Shown: positions 8,958 through 18,442 of the stretch, piece after piece
Layout: each line of letters opens with the position of its first letter
Numbering within the stretch: the first letter of the stretch is position 1
NCBI GenBank assembly: GCA_947503775.1
Contig: CANNFE010000014.1
Location: forward strand, 1 to 64,000
From: an uncultured Paracoccaceae bacterium
Lineage (GTDB): Bacteria; Pseudomonadota; Alphaproteobacteria; Rhodobacterales; Rhodobacteraceae
Reading direction: 5' to 3'
DNA length: 64,000 nucleotides
The notes under the pieces: model-generated
What the model was told of the DNA's origin: nothing
What the model saw: the letters and a program-made list of their open reading frames with translations, nothing else
The model's database searches: none
Translations under genes and position numbers: made by a program

Positions 8958-9659
8958 ATGGCCAGGATCGCTCTTGTAGATGACGACCGCAATATTCTGA
9001 CATCGGTCTCTATCACGCTCGAGGCCGAAGGGTTCGAGGTCGAGACCTACAATGACGGTCAGTCCGCGCTCGACGCCTTCAACAAGCGGATGCCGGACAT
9101 GGCAGTCCTCGACATCAAGATGCCGCGCATGGACGGGATGGACCTGCTCCAGCGGCTGCGCCAGAAAACCTCGATGCCGGTGATCTTCCTGACCTCCAAG
9201 GAAGACGAGATCGACGAGGTGCTTGGCCTGCGCATGGGCGCCGACGATTATGTGAAAAAACCGTTTTCCCAGCGTCTTCTGGTCGAACGCATCCGCGCGC
9301 TGCTGCGCCGCCAGGACACGCTGGCGGGCGAAGGCCCCGAAGAGACCGAAGAGACCAAGGTCATGGTCCGCGGCGAGCTGACGATGGATCCCCTGCGCCA
9401 TGCGGTGACGTGGAAAGGCAAGGATGTCTCCCTTACCGTGACCGAGTTCCTGCTGCTCCAGGCCCTTGCCCAGCGGCCCGGTTTCGTCAAAAGCCGCGAT
9501 CAGCTGATGGATGTGGCCTACGACGATCAGGTCTATGTCGACGACCGCACCATCGACAGCCACATCAAACGTCTTCGCAAGAAGATGCGGACCGCCGATG
9601 ACGAGTTTTCGGCGATCGAGACTCTCTACGGCATCGGGTATCGTTACAACGAAGAGTAA
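8958..9659 (+). CDS. chvI: response regulator ChvI (OmpR/PhoB family)
   Basis: A 233-residue two-component regulator. The receiver domain (about 1-120) has the acidic pocket DDD at residues 8-10, the phospho-acceptor Asp52 ([12 protein letters not shown]) and Lys in DYVKKPF. The C-terminal winged-helix DNA-binding domain ends with the recognition-helix region [15 protein letters not shown]. With ChvG, six bases downstream, it forms the envelope/acid-sensing system. The upstream gap carries a short inverted repeat (AATAA-TCGCG-TTATT near 8865-8879) that could be an autoregulatory site. Confidence 0.93.
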   Translation: MARIALVDDDRNILTSVSITLEAEGFEVETYNDGQSALDAFNKRMPDMAVLDIKMPRMDGMDLLQRLRQKTSMPVIFLTSKEDEIDEVLGLRMGADDYVKKPFSQRLLVERIRALLRRQDTLAGEGPEETEETKVMVRGELTMDPLRHAVTWKGKDVSLTVTEFLLLQALAQRPGFVKSRDQLMDVAYDDQVYVDDRTIDSHIKRLRKKMRTADDEFSAIETLYGIGYRYNEE

Positions 9660-9665
9660 ACCGCC

Positions 9666-11387
9666 ATGGCTGTGGCCGAGGAGATCGAGAAGCAGGAGGC
9701 AAGGCCACCCCGGCGTCCTGCCGATATCGAGCTCGACCTCGTTCTCGGCGACGACTACCTCAATCCCGACGGGGCCGAACGGGACCGCTCCAGAGCGCAC
9801 AAGCGCGGCTTTATCCGGCTGAATCGCTCGCCGCTGGCGCGCAAGATCATCACCTTCAACCTCATCGCCCTGATCCTGCTGGTCGCGGGCGTCCTCTACC
9901 TCAACCCCTCGCGCGACAGCCTCGTCTTTCAGCGCGCCAACGATCTGGTGACCGAGGCCGAGCTGATCGCCGATGTCTACGAGGCGACGATGCGGCCCGG
10001 CGATTTCGCAGGCGATGCCGCCGCCCAGATCATGGCAGAGCTCGACCTGCGCGGCGGCAGCGAGATCTACGTCTTCAACCGCGCCGGGCAACTGATCGCC
10101 TCCACCGAAAATGGCCCTTCAGACACGGCCGGGCCGGTCTCGGGGTTGCGCGACCGGGCGCAGGGCAACGTGCTGACCGGCTTTCTCAATCGCATCTGGG
10201 ACGGGGTCGAGGCGATCGCCGCCGCCGCCACCGATGCGCCCGAGCCGATCGATCCGTTCCAGACCGCCCGCACGCTCCATGACGGGGCGGTCCTCGGCGT
10301 CACGCAGGTCACGACGACGCGCAACGCCCAGGGCGATACGGTCTTCACGGTCGTCACGCCGATCTTCCGGGGCGGCATCGCCATGGGCACCGTCGGGGTA
10401 ACCTCGGCTGCCGGTGAGATCGATTCGCTCGTGCGCGCCGAGCGCGAGCAGGTCCTGCAGATGTTCGTGATCGGCGTCGTCGTCTCGATCGGCCTCAGCC
10501 TCACCCTCGCCTCGACCATCGCCAACCCGCTCGCCGATCTGGCCACCGCCGCCGAGATCGGGACCGAGAAACATGCCGGCAAGTTCAGCCCCGAACGCGT
10601 GCGTATCCCCGATCTGACCGCCCGCCCCGACGAGATCGGGCGGCTTTCGGCGGCGTTACGAGGCATGGTGACGGCCCTTTATGAGCGGATCGAGGGCAAC
10701 GAACAATTCGCCGCCGACGTCGCCCACGAGATCAAGAACCCGCTCGCCTCCCTGCGGTCCGCCGTCGGAACGCTGCGTCTGGCCAAGCGCAACGATCAAC
10801 GCGAGCGGCTTCTCGACGTGATCGACCATGACGTGCGCCGCCTCGACCGTCTGGTCAGCGATATCGCCAACGCCTCCCGCCTCGACAGCGAACTCGTGAA
10901 GGAAGAGGAGGAAGAGTTCGACCTTCTGGTCATGCTCAAGAACCTCACCGATTTCCTCGGCGAGGATGCCAAGACCAAGGATATCGAGTTCATCTCGGAC
11001 CTGCCCGGCAGCCCCGTCCATATCCTCGGCCTCGAGGCGCGGCTCGCGCAGGTCTTCGTCAATCTCATCAGCAACGCGATCTCGTTTTGCGAGGCCGGGG
11101 ATGCGATCCGCGTCTGGGTCCGGCGCAGCAACAACCGCGTGCTGGTCGTGGTCGAGGATACCGGCCCCGGCATCCCCGATGGCGCGCTCAAGAAGGTGTT
11201 CCAGCGGTTCTATTCCGAACGGCCCGAAAAGCAGTTCGGCAACAATTCCGGCCTCGGCCTCGCCATTTCCAAGCAGATCGTCGAAGCGCATGGCGGCGTG
11301 ATCTGGGCCGAGAATATCCGCCCGACAGATGCCGATGCGGGCTCCGATCCGCTGGGCGCGCGGTTCGTCGTGGGCCTTCCGGTCTAG
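9666..11387 (+). CDS. chvG: sensor histidine kinase ChvG
   Basis: A 573-residue membrane-bound histidine kinase. It has a cytoplasmic N-terminal segment of about 60 residues, a first transmembrane helix at about 62-82, a periplasmic sensor domain of about 190 residues and a second helix at about 265-285. A HAMP linker (ANPLADLATAAE) follows. The H-box is VAHEIKNPLASL, the N-box NLISNAISF, the G boxes VEDTGPGIP and SGLGLAISKQIVEAHGG. It phosphorylates ChvI. It is followed one base later by the HPr kinase gene, so the two-component system and the regulatory PTS form one operon. Confidence 0.92.
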   Translation: MAVAEEIEKQEARPPRRPADIELDLVLGDDYLNPDGAERDRSRAHKRGFIRLNRSPLARKIITFNLIALILLVAGVLYLNPSRDSLVFQRANDLVTEAELIADVYEATMRPGDFAGDAAAQIMAELDLRGGSEIYVFNRAGQLIASTENGPSDTAGPVSGLRDRAQGNVLTGFLNRIWDGVEAIAAAATDAPEPIDPFQTARTLHDGAVLGVTQVTTTRNAQGDTVFTVVTPIFRGGIAMGTVGVTSAAGEIDSLVRAEREQVLQMFVIGVVVSIGLSLTLASTIANPLADLATAAEIGTEKHAGKFSPERVRIPDLTARPDEIGRLSAALRGMVTALYERIEGNEQFAADVAHEIKNPLASLRSAVGTLRLAKRNDQRERLLDVIDHDVRRLDRLVSDIANASRLDSELVKEEEEEFDLLVMLKNLTDFLGEDAKTKDIEFISDLPGSPVHILGLEARLAQVFVNLISNAISFCEAGDAIRVWVRRSNNRVLVVVEDTGPGIPDGALKKVFQRFYSERPEKQFGNNSGLGLAISKQIVEAHGGVIWAENIRPTDADAGSDPLGARFVVGLPV

Positions 11388-11388
11388 T

Positions 11389-11883
11389 ATGGGGGCGACG
11401 GTGCGCCCGCCGAACCGCCCCAAAGATCCCGCCTCACCCGATGCTGCAGCCCAACCCAAGGTGGAATCGCAGCGCCTTCATGCCACCACCGTGTCCCATA
11501 ACGGCCATGCCGCGCTGTTCTTTGGCCCGTCCGGCAGCGGCAAATCGGCCCTCGCGCTCGAGATGCTCGCGCTGGGCGCACAGCTCATCGCCGACGACCA
11601 GACCCGCCTGACCCGTCAGGGCGGCAGGATCCTCGCGTCCAAACCGGACGGCCTTCCCCCCCTGATCGAGGCCCGCGGCATCGGCCTGCTCCATGCGCAT
11701 CTCGCCGCGCCCGCGCCGCTGCGCTTCGCCGTTGATCTGGGCCAGACCGAGGTTGAGCGCCTGCCACCGCGCCGCACCCTCAATATCCTCGGCTGCGACA
11801 TCGCGCTCCTTCACAAAGCCGCGTCAGGCCCTTTTGCTGCCGCACTTATGCAATATCTATCCGCGGGTCGGAGCACACCATGA
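11389..11883 (+). CDS. hprK: HPr kinase/phosphorylase, short alphaproteobacterial form
   Basis: A 164-residue protein with only the catalytic domain of HprK; the N-terminal domain found in Firmicutes is absent, as usual in alphaproteobacteria. The P-loop GPSGSGKS is at residues 46-53 and IADDQTRL supplies the acidic metal-binding pair. The C-terminal region (GIGLLHAHL ... VERLPPRR) corresponds to the signature segment. It phosphorylates a serine of HPr, encoded three genes downstream. The ATG at 11389 follows the chvG stop by one base. A later start near residue 25 is possible because the first 25 residues are low-complexity. Confidence 0.88.
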   Translation: MGATVRPPNRPKDPASPDAAAQPKVESQRLHATTVSHNGHAALFFGPSGSGKSALALEMLALGAQLIADDQTRLTRQGGRILASKPDGLPPLIEARGIGLLHAHLAAPAPLRFAVDLGQTEVERLPPRRTLNILGCDIALLHKAASGPFAAALMQYLSAGRSTP

Positions 11884-12821
11884 CCTCTCACCCGTCCACT
11901 CCCCTGACCCCCGATGGCGGCGCAACGGATCGCCGCCTGTCGCTCGTCCTCGTGACGGGCCCCTCCGGCGCGGGCCGGTCGACGGCGATCAACGCGCTCG
12001 AGGATCTGGGCTTCGAGGTGATCGACAACCTGCCCCTGTCTCTGTTTCAGCGCCTCCTCGAAGGCCCGCCTCTGGGCCGCCCGCTAGCGCTGGGCCTTGA
12101 TGTGCGCAACCGCGACTTCAGCACCGAGGGCCTGACCGGCCTGATCGAGCGGCTGCGCTCGGATTCCGCCCTTGCGCTCGAGGTGATGTATATCGACAGC
12201 TCGGACGAGGTGCTGCTGCGCCGCTATTCCGAAACCCGCCGCCGCCACCCGATGGCGCCCGCCTCGTCCCCGGGCGACGGGATCCGGATCGAACGCGAGC
12301 TTCTGGGCCCGATCCGCGACAGCGCCGACATCCTGATCGATACAAGCCAGATGAGCCCGCACGACCTGCGCGGCGAGATGGGCCGCATCTTCGCCTCCGA
12401 AAGCGGGCCAAATCTGGCCGTGTCGATCCAGTCCTTCTCCTACAAGCGCGGCCTGCCGCGCAGCGTCGATCTCGTCTTCGACTGCCGCTTCCTGCGCAAC
12501 CCCCATTGGGAGGACACGCTGCGCCCCCTCGACGGGCGCGATTCCCGGGTCGGGGACTATGTCTCGGCGGACGCGACCTACGATCCTTTCTTCGACAAGA
12601 CGCTCGATCTGATCACGACCTTGCTCCCGGCCTACCGGGACGAGGGCAAGGCCCACCTGACCATCGCTTTTGGATGCACCGGCGGGCAACACAGGTCTGT
12701 TTTCGTTACGGAAAGAATGGCGTCAGCCCTTGCAGAGGCGGGCTGGCAGGTATCTAGTCGCCACAGGGAGCTGGAACGGCGGGGTTTGGCCGCCTCCAGC
12801 GCCAACGGAGCAAGCCAGTGA
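11880..12821 (+). CDS. rapZ: RapZ/YvcJ-family nucleotide-binding protein
   Basis: A 313-residue protein. The N-terminal P-loop domain (GPSGAGRS, residues 27-34) has arginine in the position usually held by the Walker A lysine. The C-terminal domain ends with the family hallmark [18 protein letters not shown]. In enterobacteria RapZ is an RNase adaptor that controls glucosamine-6-phosphate synthase via small RNAs; in alphaproteobacteria the role is not established, but the gene is regularly placed between hprK and EIIA. It overlaps hprK by ATGA and the EIIA gene by GTGA. Confidence 0.92.
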   Translation: MTSHPSTPLTPDGGATDRRLSLVLVTGPSGAGRSTAINALEDLGFEVIDNLPLSLFQRLLEGPPLGRPLALGLDVRNRDFSTEGLTGLIERLRSDSALALEVMYIDSSDEVLLRRYSETRRRHPMAPASSPGDGIRIERELLGPIRDSADILIDTSQMSPHDLRGEMGRIFASESGPNLAVSIQSFSYKRGLPRSVDLVFDCRFLRNPHWEDTLRPLDGRDSRVGDYVSADATYDPFFDKTLDLITTLLPAYRDEGKAHLTIAFGCTGGQHRSVFVTERMASALAEAGWQVSSRHRELERRGLAASSANGASQ

Positions 12822-13261
12822 ACGTGCAGGCCAGCGCGCAGACAGAGACACATGTGATCGGGATCGTGATCGTCGCCCATGGCGGGTTGGCGCGGGAATA
12901 TCTCTCCGCCGTCGAACACGTGGTCGGACGCCAATCGGGAATACGCGCCATCGCCATCGAACCCAATGATGACCGGGCCGAAAAACAGGCCGAGATCTGC
13001 CGCGCCGCAGATGACGTCGATACCGGCGGCGGTGTGGTAATCGTCACCGACATGTTCGGCGGATCACCCTCCAACCTGTCCTTGCGCGCCTGTTGCCCGG
13101 ACAATCGCCGCATCGTCTATGGCGCCAATCTTCCCATGCTTATCAAACTTGCCAAATCCCGCCGGAAAAGCGTGGCGGATGCGGTCGCGGGCGCTTTGGC
13201 CGCGGGCCGCAAATATATCGACAGCCAGATCGTCAGCGCGGATGCCCTGAGCGCCGAATGA
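12818..13261 (+). CDS. PTS EIIA component, mannose family (regulatory)
   Basis: A 147-residue protein of the mannose-type EIIA fold. The phosphorylatable histidine is His21 in [14 protein letters not shown], and the family loop [10 protein letters not shown] follows. It starts with GTG overlapping the rapZ stop and overlaps the HPr gene at its end. No EIIB, EIIC or EIID genes are near. It is therefore most likely the output of a regulatory phosphorelay (EI-Ntr, HPr, EIIA) rather than part of a sugar importer. Confidence 0.9.
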   Translation: MNVQASAQTETHVIGIVIVAHGGLAREYLSAVEHVVGRQSGIRAIAIEPNDDRAEKQAEICRAADDVDTGGGVVIVTDMFGGSPSNLSLRACCPDNRRIVYGANLPMLIKLAKSRRKSVADAVAGALAAGRKYIDSQIVSADALSAE

Positions 13262-13527
13262 GCGTCAGACGGCTGAAAATCGTGAACGAGAAGGGTCTGC
13301 ATGCCCGCGCCTCGGCAAAATTCGTGGAAACCGTCGAAGGATACGATGCCAGCGCTACGGTAAGACGCGACGGCATCGACGCCTCCGGAGACAGCATAAT
13401 GGGTCTTTTAATGTTGGCAGCTTCGAAAGGAACTTTTATAGACGTCGAAACCGATGGCGTAGATGCGGAAGCTCTGGCTTGCGCGCTCGAAGCTCTGGTG
13501 GCCGACAAGTTCGGCGAAGGTATCTAG
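13258..13527 (+). CDS. ptsH: phosphocarrier protein HPr
   Basis: An 89-residue HPr. His15 in NEKGLHARASAKF is the site phosphorylated by enzyme I. Ser46 in GDSIMGLLML is the site for HPr kinase, encoded upstream in the same operon. All sites needed for two-input control are therefore present. The ATG overlaps the EIIA stop by four bases. Gene order hprK-rapZ-EIIA-HPr is the usual alphaproteobacterial arrangement. Enzyme I is not in this window. Confidence 0.93.
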   Translation: MSVRRLKIVNEKGLHARASAKFVETVEGYDASATVRRDGIDASGDSIMGLLMLAASKGTFIDVETDGVDAEALACALEALVADKFGEGI

Positions 13528-13557
13528 GGCAGCCGCTTCAGCGGGAGGGCAGGTTAA

Positions 13558-14448
13558 TTGGTGGACGGCTCGCATCACAGATCGCTGATCGGTCCGCCGG
13601 GCGTTGCGGCGCCTCCGGCGAACTATCAGGCCTATGACCGGCGTAGCCTGACCTATGCCAACACCTTCGACAATCCGCTCAAATCCGGCGTGATCCGCTC
13701 GATGGAGTGGATGACCGGCAAGCTGACCATCCTGCGTCTGATCCGCGAGTTCGAACGCCGCGGCGCCCCGCAAGGGCAGGCCTTCTGGAAAGCGGCGCTC
13801 GATACGATGGGCGTCACCCTGACCACGCCGCAGGCGCAGCTGGACCGCATCCCGGCCAAGGGGCCGGTGATGATCGTGGCCAATCATCCACACGGTCTTG
13901 TCGACGGGATGGTGCTGGCCGAACTGATCGGCCGGGTGCGCACCGATTACAAGGTCCTGACGCGGTCTCTGTTGACCGGCATCGACGAGGTGGCGGCCTC
14001 CTACCTGATCCCGGTGCCGTTCCCGCACGAGGACGACGCGCAGCGCAAGATGATGGAGATGCGCGCGACAGCGATGGCAGAGCTCAAGGAGGGCGGGGTC
14101 ATCGCGCTTTTTCCGTCGGGCGTCGTGGCCTCCTCCGAGACGATGTTCGGCCCCGCGATCGAGGCCGAATGGAACGTCTTCACCGCCAAGATGATCCGCC
14201 GCTCGGGCGCGACGGTCGTGCCGATCTACTTTCCCGGGTCCAATTCGCGCTGGTATCAGATCGCCAACCGGATCTCGGCGACGCTGCGGCAGGGCCTTCT
14301 TCTCCACGAAATTGTCCACAGCCTGAACCGCGATCAGGGCCCCATTGTCGGCGCGCCCGTCGATCCGGGTCAGATCTCCGAGCGCCAGGGCGACCCCCGC
14401 GCCTTCATGGCCTGGCTGCGCGAGCATACGCTCGCGCTCAAAGAGTGA
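13558..14448 (+). CDS. lysophospholipid acyltransferase (PlsC-like) family protein
   Basis: A 296-residue protein with the glycerolipid acyltransferase block I as NHPHGLVDG (the H-x4-D catalytic pair), and a later ALFPSGVV that corresponds to the EGTR-like block III with altered residues. Such proteins transfer acyl chains to lysophospholipids or related acceptors at the inner membrane; the acceptor is unknown. The likely start is TTG at 13558 (GGAGG nine bases upstream), with GTG at 13561 as an alternative. It follows HPr by 30 bases, so it may be read from the same operon. Confidence 0.78.
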   Translation: MVDGSHHRSLIGPPGVAAPPANYQAYDRRSLTYANTFDNPLKSGVIRSMEWMTGKLTILRLIREFERRGAPQGQAFWKAALDTMGVTLTTPQAQLDRIPAKGPVMIVANHPHGLVDGMVLAELIGRVRTDYKVLTRSLLTGIDEVAASYLIPVPFPHEDDAQRKMMEMRATAMAELKEGGVIALFPSGVVASSETMFGPAIEAEWNVFTAKMIRRSGATVVPIYFPGSNSRWYQIANRISATLRQGLLLHEIVHSLNRDQGPIVGAPVDPGQISERQGDPRAFMAWLREHTLALKE

Positions 14449-14533
14449 TCCAACCAAATTGAGCGGCTTCGCCGCACATCATGTTTTGTCCGCCCAGCGG
14501 AGCCCTTGGGCGCTGTTTGACAGCGGGTGTTTC

Positions 14534-15409
14534 CTAGCGCGTCGGAATGGGCGGGTCCTGCCGGTAGTCGTAAAAGCCCCGGCCTGATTTGCGGCCCAGC
14601 CATCCGGCCTCCACGTACTTCGTCAGAAGCGGGCAGGGGCGGTATTTGGTGTCCGCCAGCCCGTCATGCAGCACGTTCATGATCGCAAGGCACGTATCGA
14701 GCCCGATGAAATCGGCCAGCGCCAGCGGTCCCATCGGGTGGTTGGCGCCCAGCTTCATCGCTAGATCGATGGATTTGACCGATCCCACGCCTTCATAGAG
14801 CGTGTAGATCGCCTCGTTGATCATGGGCATCAGGATCCGGTTGACGATGAAGGCCGGGAAATCCTCGGCCGTCGCGGCCGTCTTGCCTAGCTTTTCGACC
14901 ACGGCCATGCAGGCGTCGAACGTCTCTTGATCCGTCGCGATCCCGCGGATCAGCTCGACCAGCTGCATCACGGGGACCGGGTTCATGAAGTGGAACCCCA
15001 TGAACCGCTCGGGCCGGTCCGTCCGGCTGGCCAGCCGCGTGATCGAGATCGACGAGGTGTTGGAGGTCAGGATCGTCTCGGGTTTCAGATGCGGCAGCAG
15101 ATCCTCAAAGATCGCCTGTTTGACCGTCTCGCGCTCTGTCGCGGCCTCGATGACCAGATCGGTCGCCCCCAGATCGGTCAGCGTCCGCGTCGTCGCGATC
15201 CGGGCAAGCGCTTCTGCCTTGTCGGCTTCGGTGATCTTCTCGCGGCTGACCTGCCGTGTCAGGTTGGTGTCGATCAGCTCTCGCGCCGCCGTCAGCGCCT
15301 CGTCGCTGATATCGGTCAGCAGCACCTCATATCCGGCAAGCGCCAGGACATGGGCGATCCCGTTGCCCATCTGCCCGGCTCCGACGACGCCGATCTGCTC
15401 TATGCCCAT
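14534..15409 (-). CDS. 3-hydroxybutyryl-CoA dehydrogenase
   Basis: A 291-residue 3-hydroxyacyl-CoA dehydrogenase. The NAD-binding motif GAGQMGNGIA lies at residues 10-19. The catalytic region SNTSSISIT and FHFMNPVPVM includes the active-site histidine, and NRILMPMINEA marks the C-terminal domain. It interconverts 3-hydroxybutyryl-CoA and acetoacetyl-CoA, linking butyrate/PHB metabolism to acetyl-CoA and potentially feeding the ethylmalonyl-CoA pathway. It sits near etfBA but on its own; the downstream neighbour is convergent. Confidence 0.9.
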   Translation of the reverse strand: MGIEQIGVVGAGQMGNGIAHVLALAGYEVLLTDISDEALTAARELIDTNLTRQVSREKITEADKAEALARIATTRTLTDLGATDLVIEAATERETVKQAIFEDLLPHLKPETILTSNTSSISITRLASRTDRPERFMGFHFMNPVPVMQLVELIRGIATDQETFDACMAVVEKLGKTAATAEDFPAFIVNRILMPMINEAIYTLYEGVGSVKSIDLAMKLGANHPMGPLALADFIGLDTCLAIMNVLHDGLADTKYRPCPLLTKYVEAGWLGRKSGRGFYDYRQDPPIPTR

Positions 15410-15572
15410 TGCGTCATCCTTTCTGCCCCATATCCGCGCGGAGCATAGGGGCGCCGGACCGCCCCCTCAAGGGCGGAAACCTCGTAAAAATTTCGGCAAA
15501 CTGGCCCTTTAGCGAATTGGAAAGGTCTCTGCCCGACGGTGCGAGCTGCACTTTGACCTGAGGATGCCGACG

Positions 15573-16460
15573 ATGAAACACGAACGACTGAAAGACGGGA
15601 TTGCTCCCGATTATCAGGAGTGTCGGTATGGCCAGTCCCGCCTGGCCTTTCGGGGGCCGAAAGTGGATCCCGATGACCGGACGATCGCCTTCATCGGCGG
15701 GGCGGAAACCTTTGGCCGGCATATGGCCGCCCCCTTTCCCGCGCTCGTCTGCGAGCAGATGAACCGGCCCTGCCTGAACCTTGGCTATCCCAATGCTGGC
15801 CCTGATCTGATGATCAGCGATCCGGACCTGATCGATCTGTGCAATCGCTCTGCCGCGGTGGTCTTTCAGGTGCCCGATGCGCTCAACCTGTCGAACCGGC
15901 TTTACCGCGTGCACCGGCGGCGCAACGACCGTTTTATCGGGGCGTCGGACAAGCTGCGCGATCTTTTCGAGGATGTGGATTTCTCTCAATTCACCTTCAC
16001 CCGCCACATGCTTGGCGCGGTCTGGGAGGCGGCGCCGGACCAGTTCGACGAACTGCGCGTCGAAATGCAGACGGCCTGGGGCCACCGGATGCGGGTGCTT
16101 CTGTCGCGCTTCACGGTGCCGGTTATCCTGCTGTGGCTGTCGGACAAGCCGCCGCGCCCGCCCCATTGGGGCGATGCGGGCGATCCTCTCGCGACCCGCC
16201 CGGTGCTGGTCACCGGCGAGATGCTCGATACCGCCGGACAATACGCCTCGCGCATCGTCAAGGTCGTCCCCAACGCCCATGAAATCGAGGAGGGAAGAGA
16301 GGCGTTGATCCTGCCCGGCGAACCGGAAGATCCCGCCATCGGCCCACTTGGCACGCAGGCCCATGACAAGGCGGCGGCAGCGGTGATCGACACGCTCGCC
16401 AAACTCGGGATCGGCAAAAAGATGAGCCTGCCCGAAGGCAGGCTCACCCCGATGGGATAG
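15573..16460 (+). CDS. DUF6473-type protein
   Basis: About 295 residues. The N-terminal pattern YQECRYGQSRLAFRGP followed by IAFIGGAETFG is characteristic of the domain I know as DUF6473, found in Rhodobacteraceae. The spacing of the later blocks suggests an SGNH-like alpha/beta fold, but I cannot point to a certain catalytic triad. Function is unknown. The ATG at 15564 is directly preceded by GAGG with no spacing. The ATG at 15573 has the same GAGG nine bases upstream and is preferred. Confidence 0.7.
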   Translation: MKHERLKDGIAPDYQECRYGQSRLAFRGPKVDPDDRTIAFIGGAETFGRHMAAPFPALVCEQMNRPCLNLGYPNAGPDLMISDPDLIDLCNRSAAVVFQVPDALNLSNRLYRVHRRRNDRFIGASDKLRDLFEDVDFSQFTFTRHMLGAVWEAAPDQFDELRVEMQTAWGHRMRVLLSRFTVPVILLWLSDKPPRPPHWGDAGDPLATRPVLVTGEMLDTAGQYASRIVKVVPNAHEIEEGREALILPGEPEDPAIGPLGTQAHDKAAAAVIDTLAKLGIGKKMSLPEGRLTPMG

Positions 16461-16465
16461 GCGCG

Positions 16466-17395
16466 TCAGGCCAGCTTTTCGGTCAGCTCCGGCACTGCTT
16501 CGAACAGATCGGCGACCAGCCCGTAATCGGCCACCTGAAAGATCGGGGCCTCCTCGTCCTTGTTGATGGCGACGATCACCTTGCTGTCCTTCATGCCTGC
16601 CAGATGCTGGATCGCGCCCGAAATGCCGACGGCAATATAAAGATCCGGCGCCACTACCTTGCCGGTCTGCCCGACCTGCCAGTCGTTCGGCGCATAGCCC
16701 GAATCGACCGCTGCCCGCGATGCGCCGACAGCCGCATTCAGCGTATCGGCCAGCTTCTCGATCATCTCAAAGCTCTCTTCGGACCCGACGCCGCGCCCGC
16801 CCGAGACGACGACGCCCGCCGAGGTCAGATCGGGCCGGTCGCTTTCGGCGACCTTATCCTCGACCCAGGAACTCAGGCCCGGATCGGCCGCCGCCGACAC
16901 CGTCTCCACCGGGGCCGAGCCGCCATCGCCCGCCGCATCGAAGGTCGAGGTGCGGATCGTAATGACCTTCTTGGCATCCCCGGATTTCACCGTCTGGATG
17001 GCATTGCCCGCATAGATCGGACGCTCGAACGTGTCGCCATCGACGATCCCGCTCACATCCGACAGCACCATGACATCCAGCAGCGCGGCCACGCGCGGCA
17101 TGACATTCTTGGCGTCGGTCGTCGCCGGGGCCACGATATGCTCGTAATCGCCAGCCAGCGACACGATCAGCGCTGCCGTCGGTTCGGCCAGCCGGTGCCC
17201 GAGCGAGGCATCTTCCGCCACCAGAACCTTGGCCACACCATCAAGCTTGGCCGCCGCCTCTCCGGCCGCTGCCGCCGACGCTCCGGCGCACAAAACCGTC
17301 ACATCGCCCAATTGCTTGGCCGCCGTCAGCGCCTTGGAGGTCGCATCGACGTTCAGCTCGCCGCCCGTCACTTCACCGATAAGAAGAACAGCCAT
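16466..17395 (-). CDS. etfA: electron transfer flavoprotein subunit alpha
   Basis: A 309-residue ETF alpha subunit. The C-terminal FAD-binding domain has [33 protein letters not shown] and [10 protein letters not shown]. It pairs with EtfB to accept electrons from acyl-CoA dehydrogenases (such as the mcd-like enzyme in this window) and passes them to ETF-ubiquinone oxidoreductase. The ATG overlaps the etfB stop as ATGA, a translational coupling typical of these subunits. An alternative GTG one codon upstream is unlikely. Confidence 0.95.
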   Translation of the reverse strand: MAVLLIGEVTGGELNVDATSKALTAAKQLGDVTVLCAGASAAAAGEAAAKLDGVAKVLVAEDASLGHRLAEPTAALIVSLAGDYEHIVAPATTDAKNVMPRVAALLDVMVLSDVSGIVDGDTFERPIYAGNAIQTVKSGDAKKVITIRTSTFDAAGDGGSAPVETVSAAADPGLSSWVEDKVAESDRPDLTSAGVVVSGGRGVGSEESFEMIEKLADTLNAAVGASRAAVDSGYAPNDWQVGQTGKVVAPDLYIAVGISGAIQHLAGMKDSKVIVAINKDEEAPIFQVADYGLVADLFEAVPELTEKLA

Positions 17396-18153
17396 CACAC
17401 AGCCCCCGCTTCCTTGAGTTTCGTCACCAGCTCGTCGACCGAGCCCACCATTTCGCCAGCCTTGCGCGCCTCGGGCTCCGTCGTCTTGACGATGCTCAGA
17501 CGGGGCGCGGTCTCGACGCCGTAATCGGCGGGCGTCTTCTCATCCAGAGGCTTCTTCTTGGCCTTCATGATGTTCGGCAGCGATGCATAGCGCGGCTCGT
17601 TCAGGCGCAGATCGACGGTCACGATGGCCGGCATCTTGACGTCGATCGTCTGCAGGCCGCCATCGACCTCGCGCGTGACCTTGGCGCTGTCCCCGTCGAT
17701 CTCGACCTCCGAGGCAAAGGTCGCCTGGCTCCAGCCCAAGAGCGCCGCCAGCATCTGTCCGGTGGCGTTCATGTCGTTGTCGATGGCCTGCTTGCCGCAC
17801 AGAACCAGCCCCGGCTGCTCTTCATCGACGATGCCTTTGAGGATCTTGGCGACCGCCAGCGGCTCGATGTCCTCGCCGACATCTTCGGTGGCCACGACCA
17901 GAATGGCGCGGTCCGCGCCCATCGCCAGCGCGGTGCGCAGCGTTTCCTGGTTCTTCTTCGTGCCGATAGAGACCGCAACGATTTCCTCGGCCTTGCCCGC
18001 CTCTTTCAGACGGATCGCCTCTTCGACGGCAATCTCGTCGAACGGGTTCATCGACATCTTGACGTTGGCCAGATCGACCCCGGAGCCGTCCGCCTTCACG
18101 CGGACTTTCACGTTATAATCGATCACGCGCTTGACGGGCACGAGCACTTTCAT
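17395..18153 (-). CDS. etfB: electron transfer flavoprotein subunit beta
   Basis: A 252-residue ETF beta subunit. The N-terminus [20 protein letters not shown] and the AMP-binding core ([41 protein letters not shown]) match the family across its length. It is the first gene of the etfBA operon and overlaps etfA by four bases. The 289-base gap upstream is shared with the divergent LivK-like gene. Confidence 0.95.
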   Translation of the reverse strand: MKVLVPVKRVIDYNVKVRVKADGSGVDLANVKMSMNPFDEIAVEEAIRLKEAGKAEEIVAVSIGTKKNQETLRTALAMGADRAILVVATEDVGEDIEPLAVAKILKGIVDEEQPGLVLCGKQAIDNDMNATGQMLAALLGWSQATFASEVEIDGDSAKVTREVDGGLQTIDVKMPAIVTVDLRLNEPRYASLPNIMKAKKKPLDEKTPADYGVETAPRLSIVKTTEPEARKAGEMVGSVDELVTKLKEAGAV

Positions 18154-18247
18154 CTGGCAAAGCCTCCCTTGATCTCTTTGTCACCTTGTGACCTAGCGCG
18201 GGCCAGCCGTCAAAAACAGAGAGAAATGACGCGTAAGACGCGACGTC

Positions 18248-18263
18248 TTGACGTCAGCGTCAA
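18248..18263. promoter_or_regulatory. palindrome in the etfB / binding-protein intergenic region
   Basis: TTGACG-TCAG-CGTCAA is a perfect 6-bp inverted repeat within a cluster of GACG motifs. It lies in the 289-base gap between the divergent etfB and LivK-like genes, 95 bases from the etfB start. A second inverted repeat, CCCCACA ... TGTGGGG, lies at about 18370-18410. Either could be an operator or leader hairpin; function is not established. Confidence 0.35.
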
Positions 18264-18442
18264 TGCCCAACTTTGTAGAATGCGGCGGGACAATACGTTA
18301 TCTGCACTCGAATTGGGCGCTAAAGTCACTGAGATGTCATGATTTCGGCCAGTGTCGTGGTGTTATTGGCCCCCACACGATTCCGTTCTCCGACTGGTTG
18401 TGGGGATGGACAGTATGGATTTTGAACAGGAGCGTCACTTTC

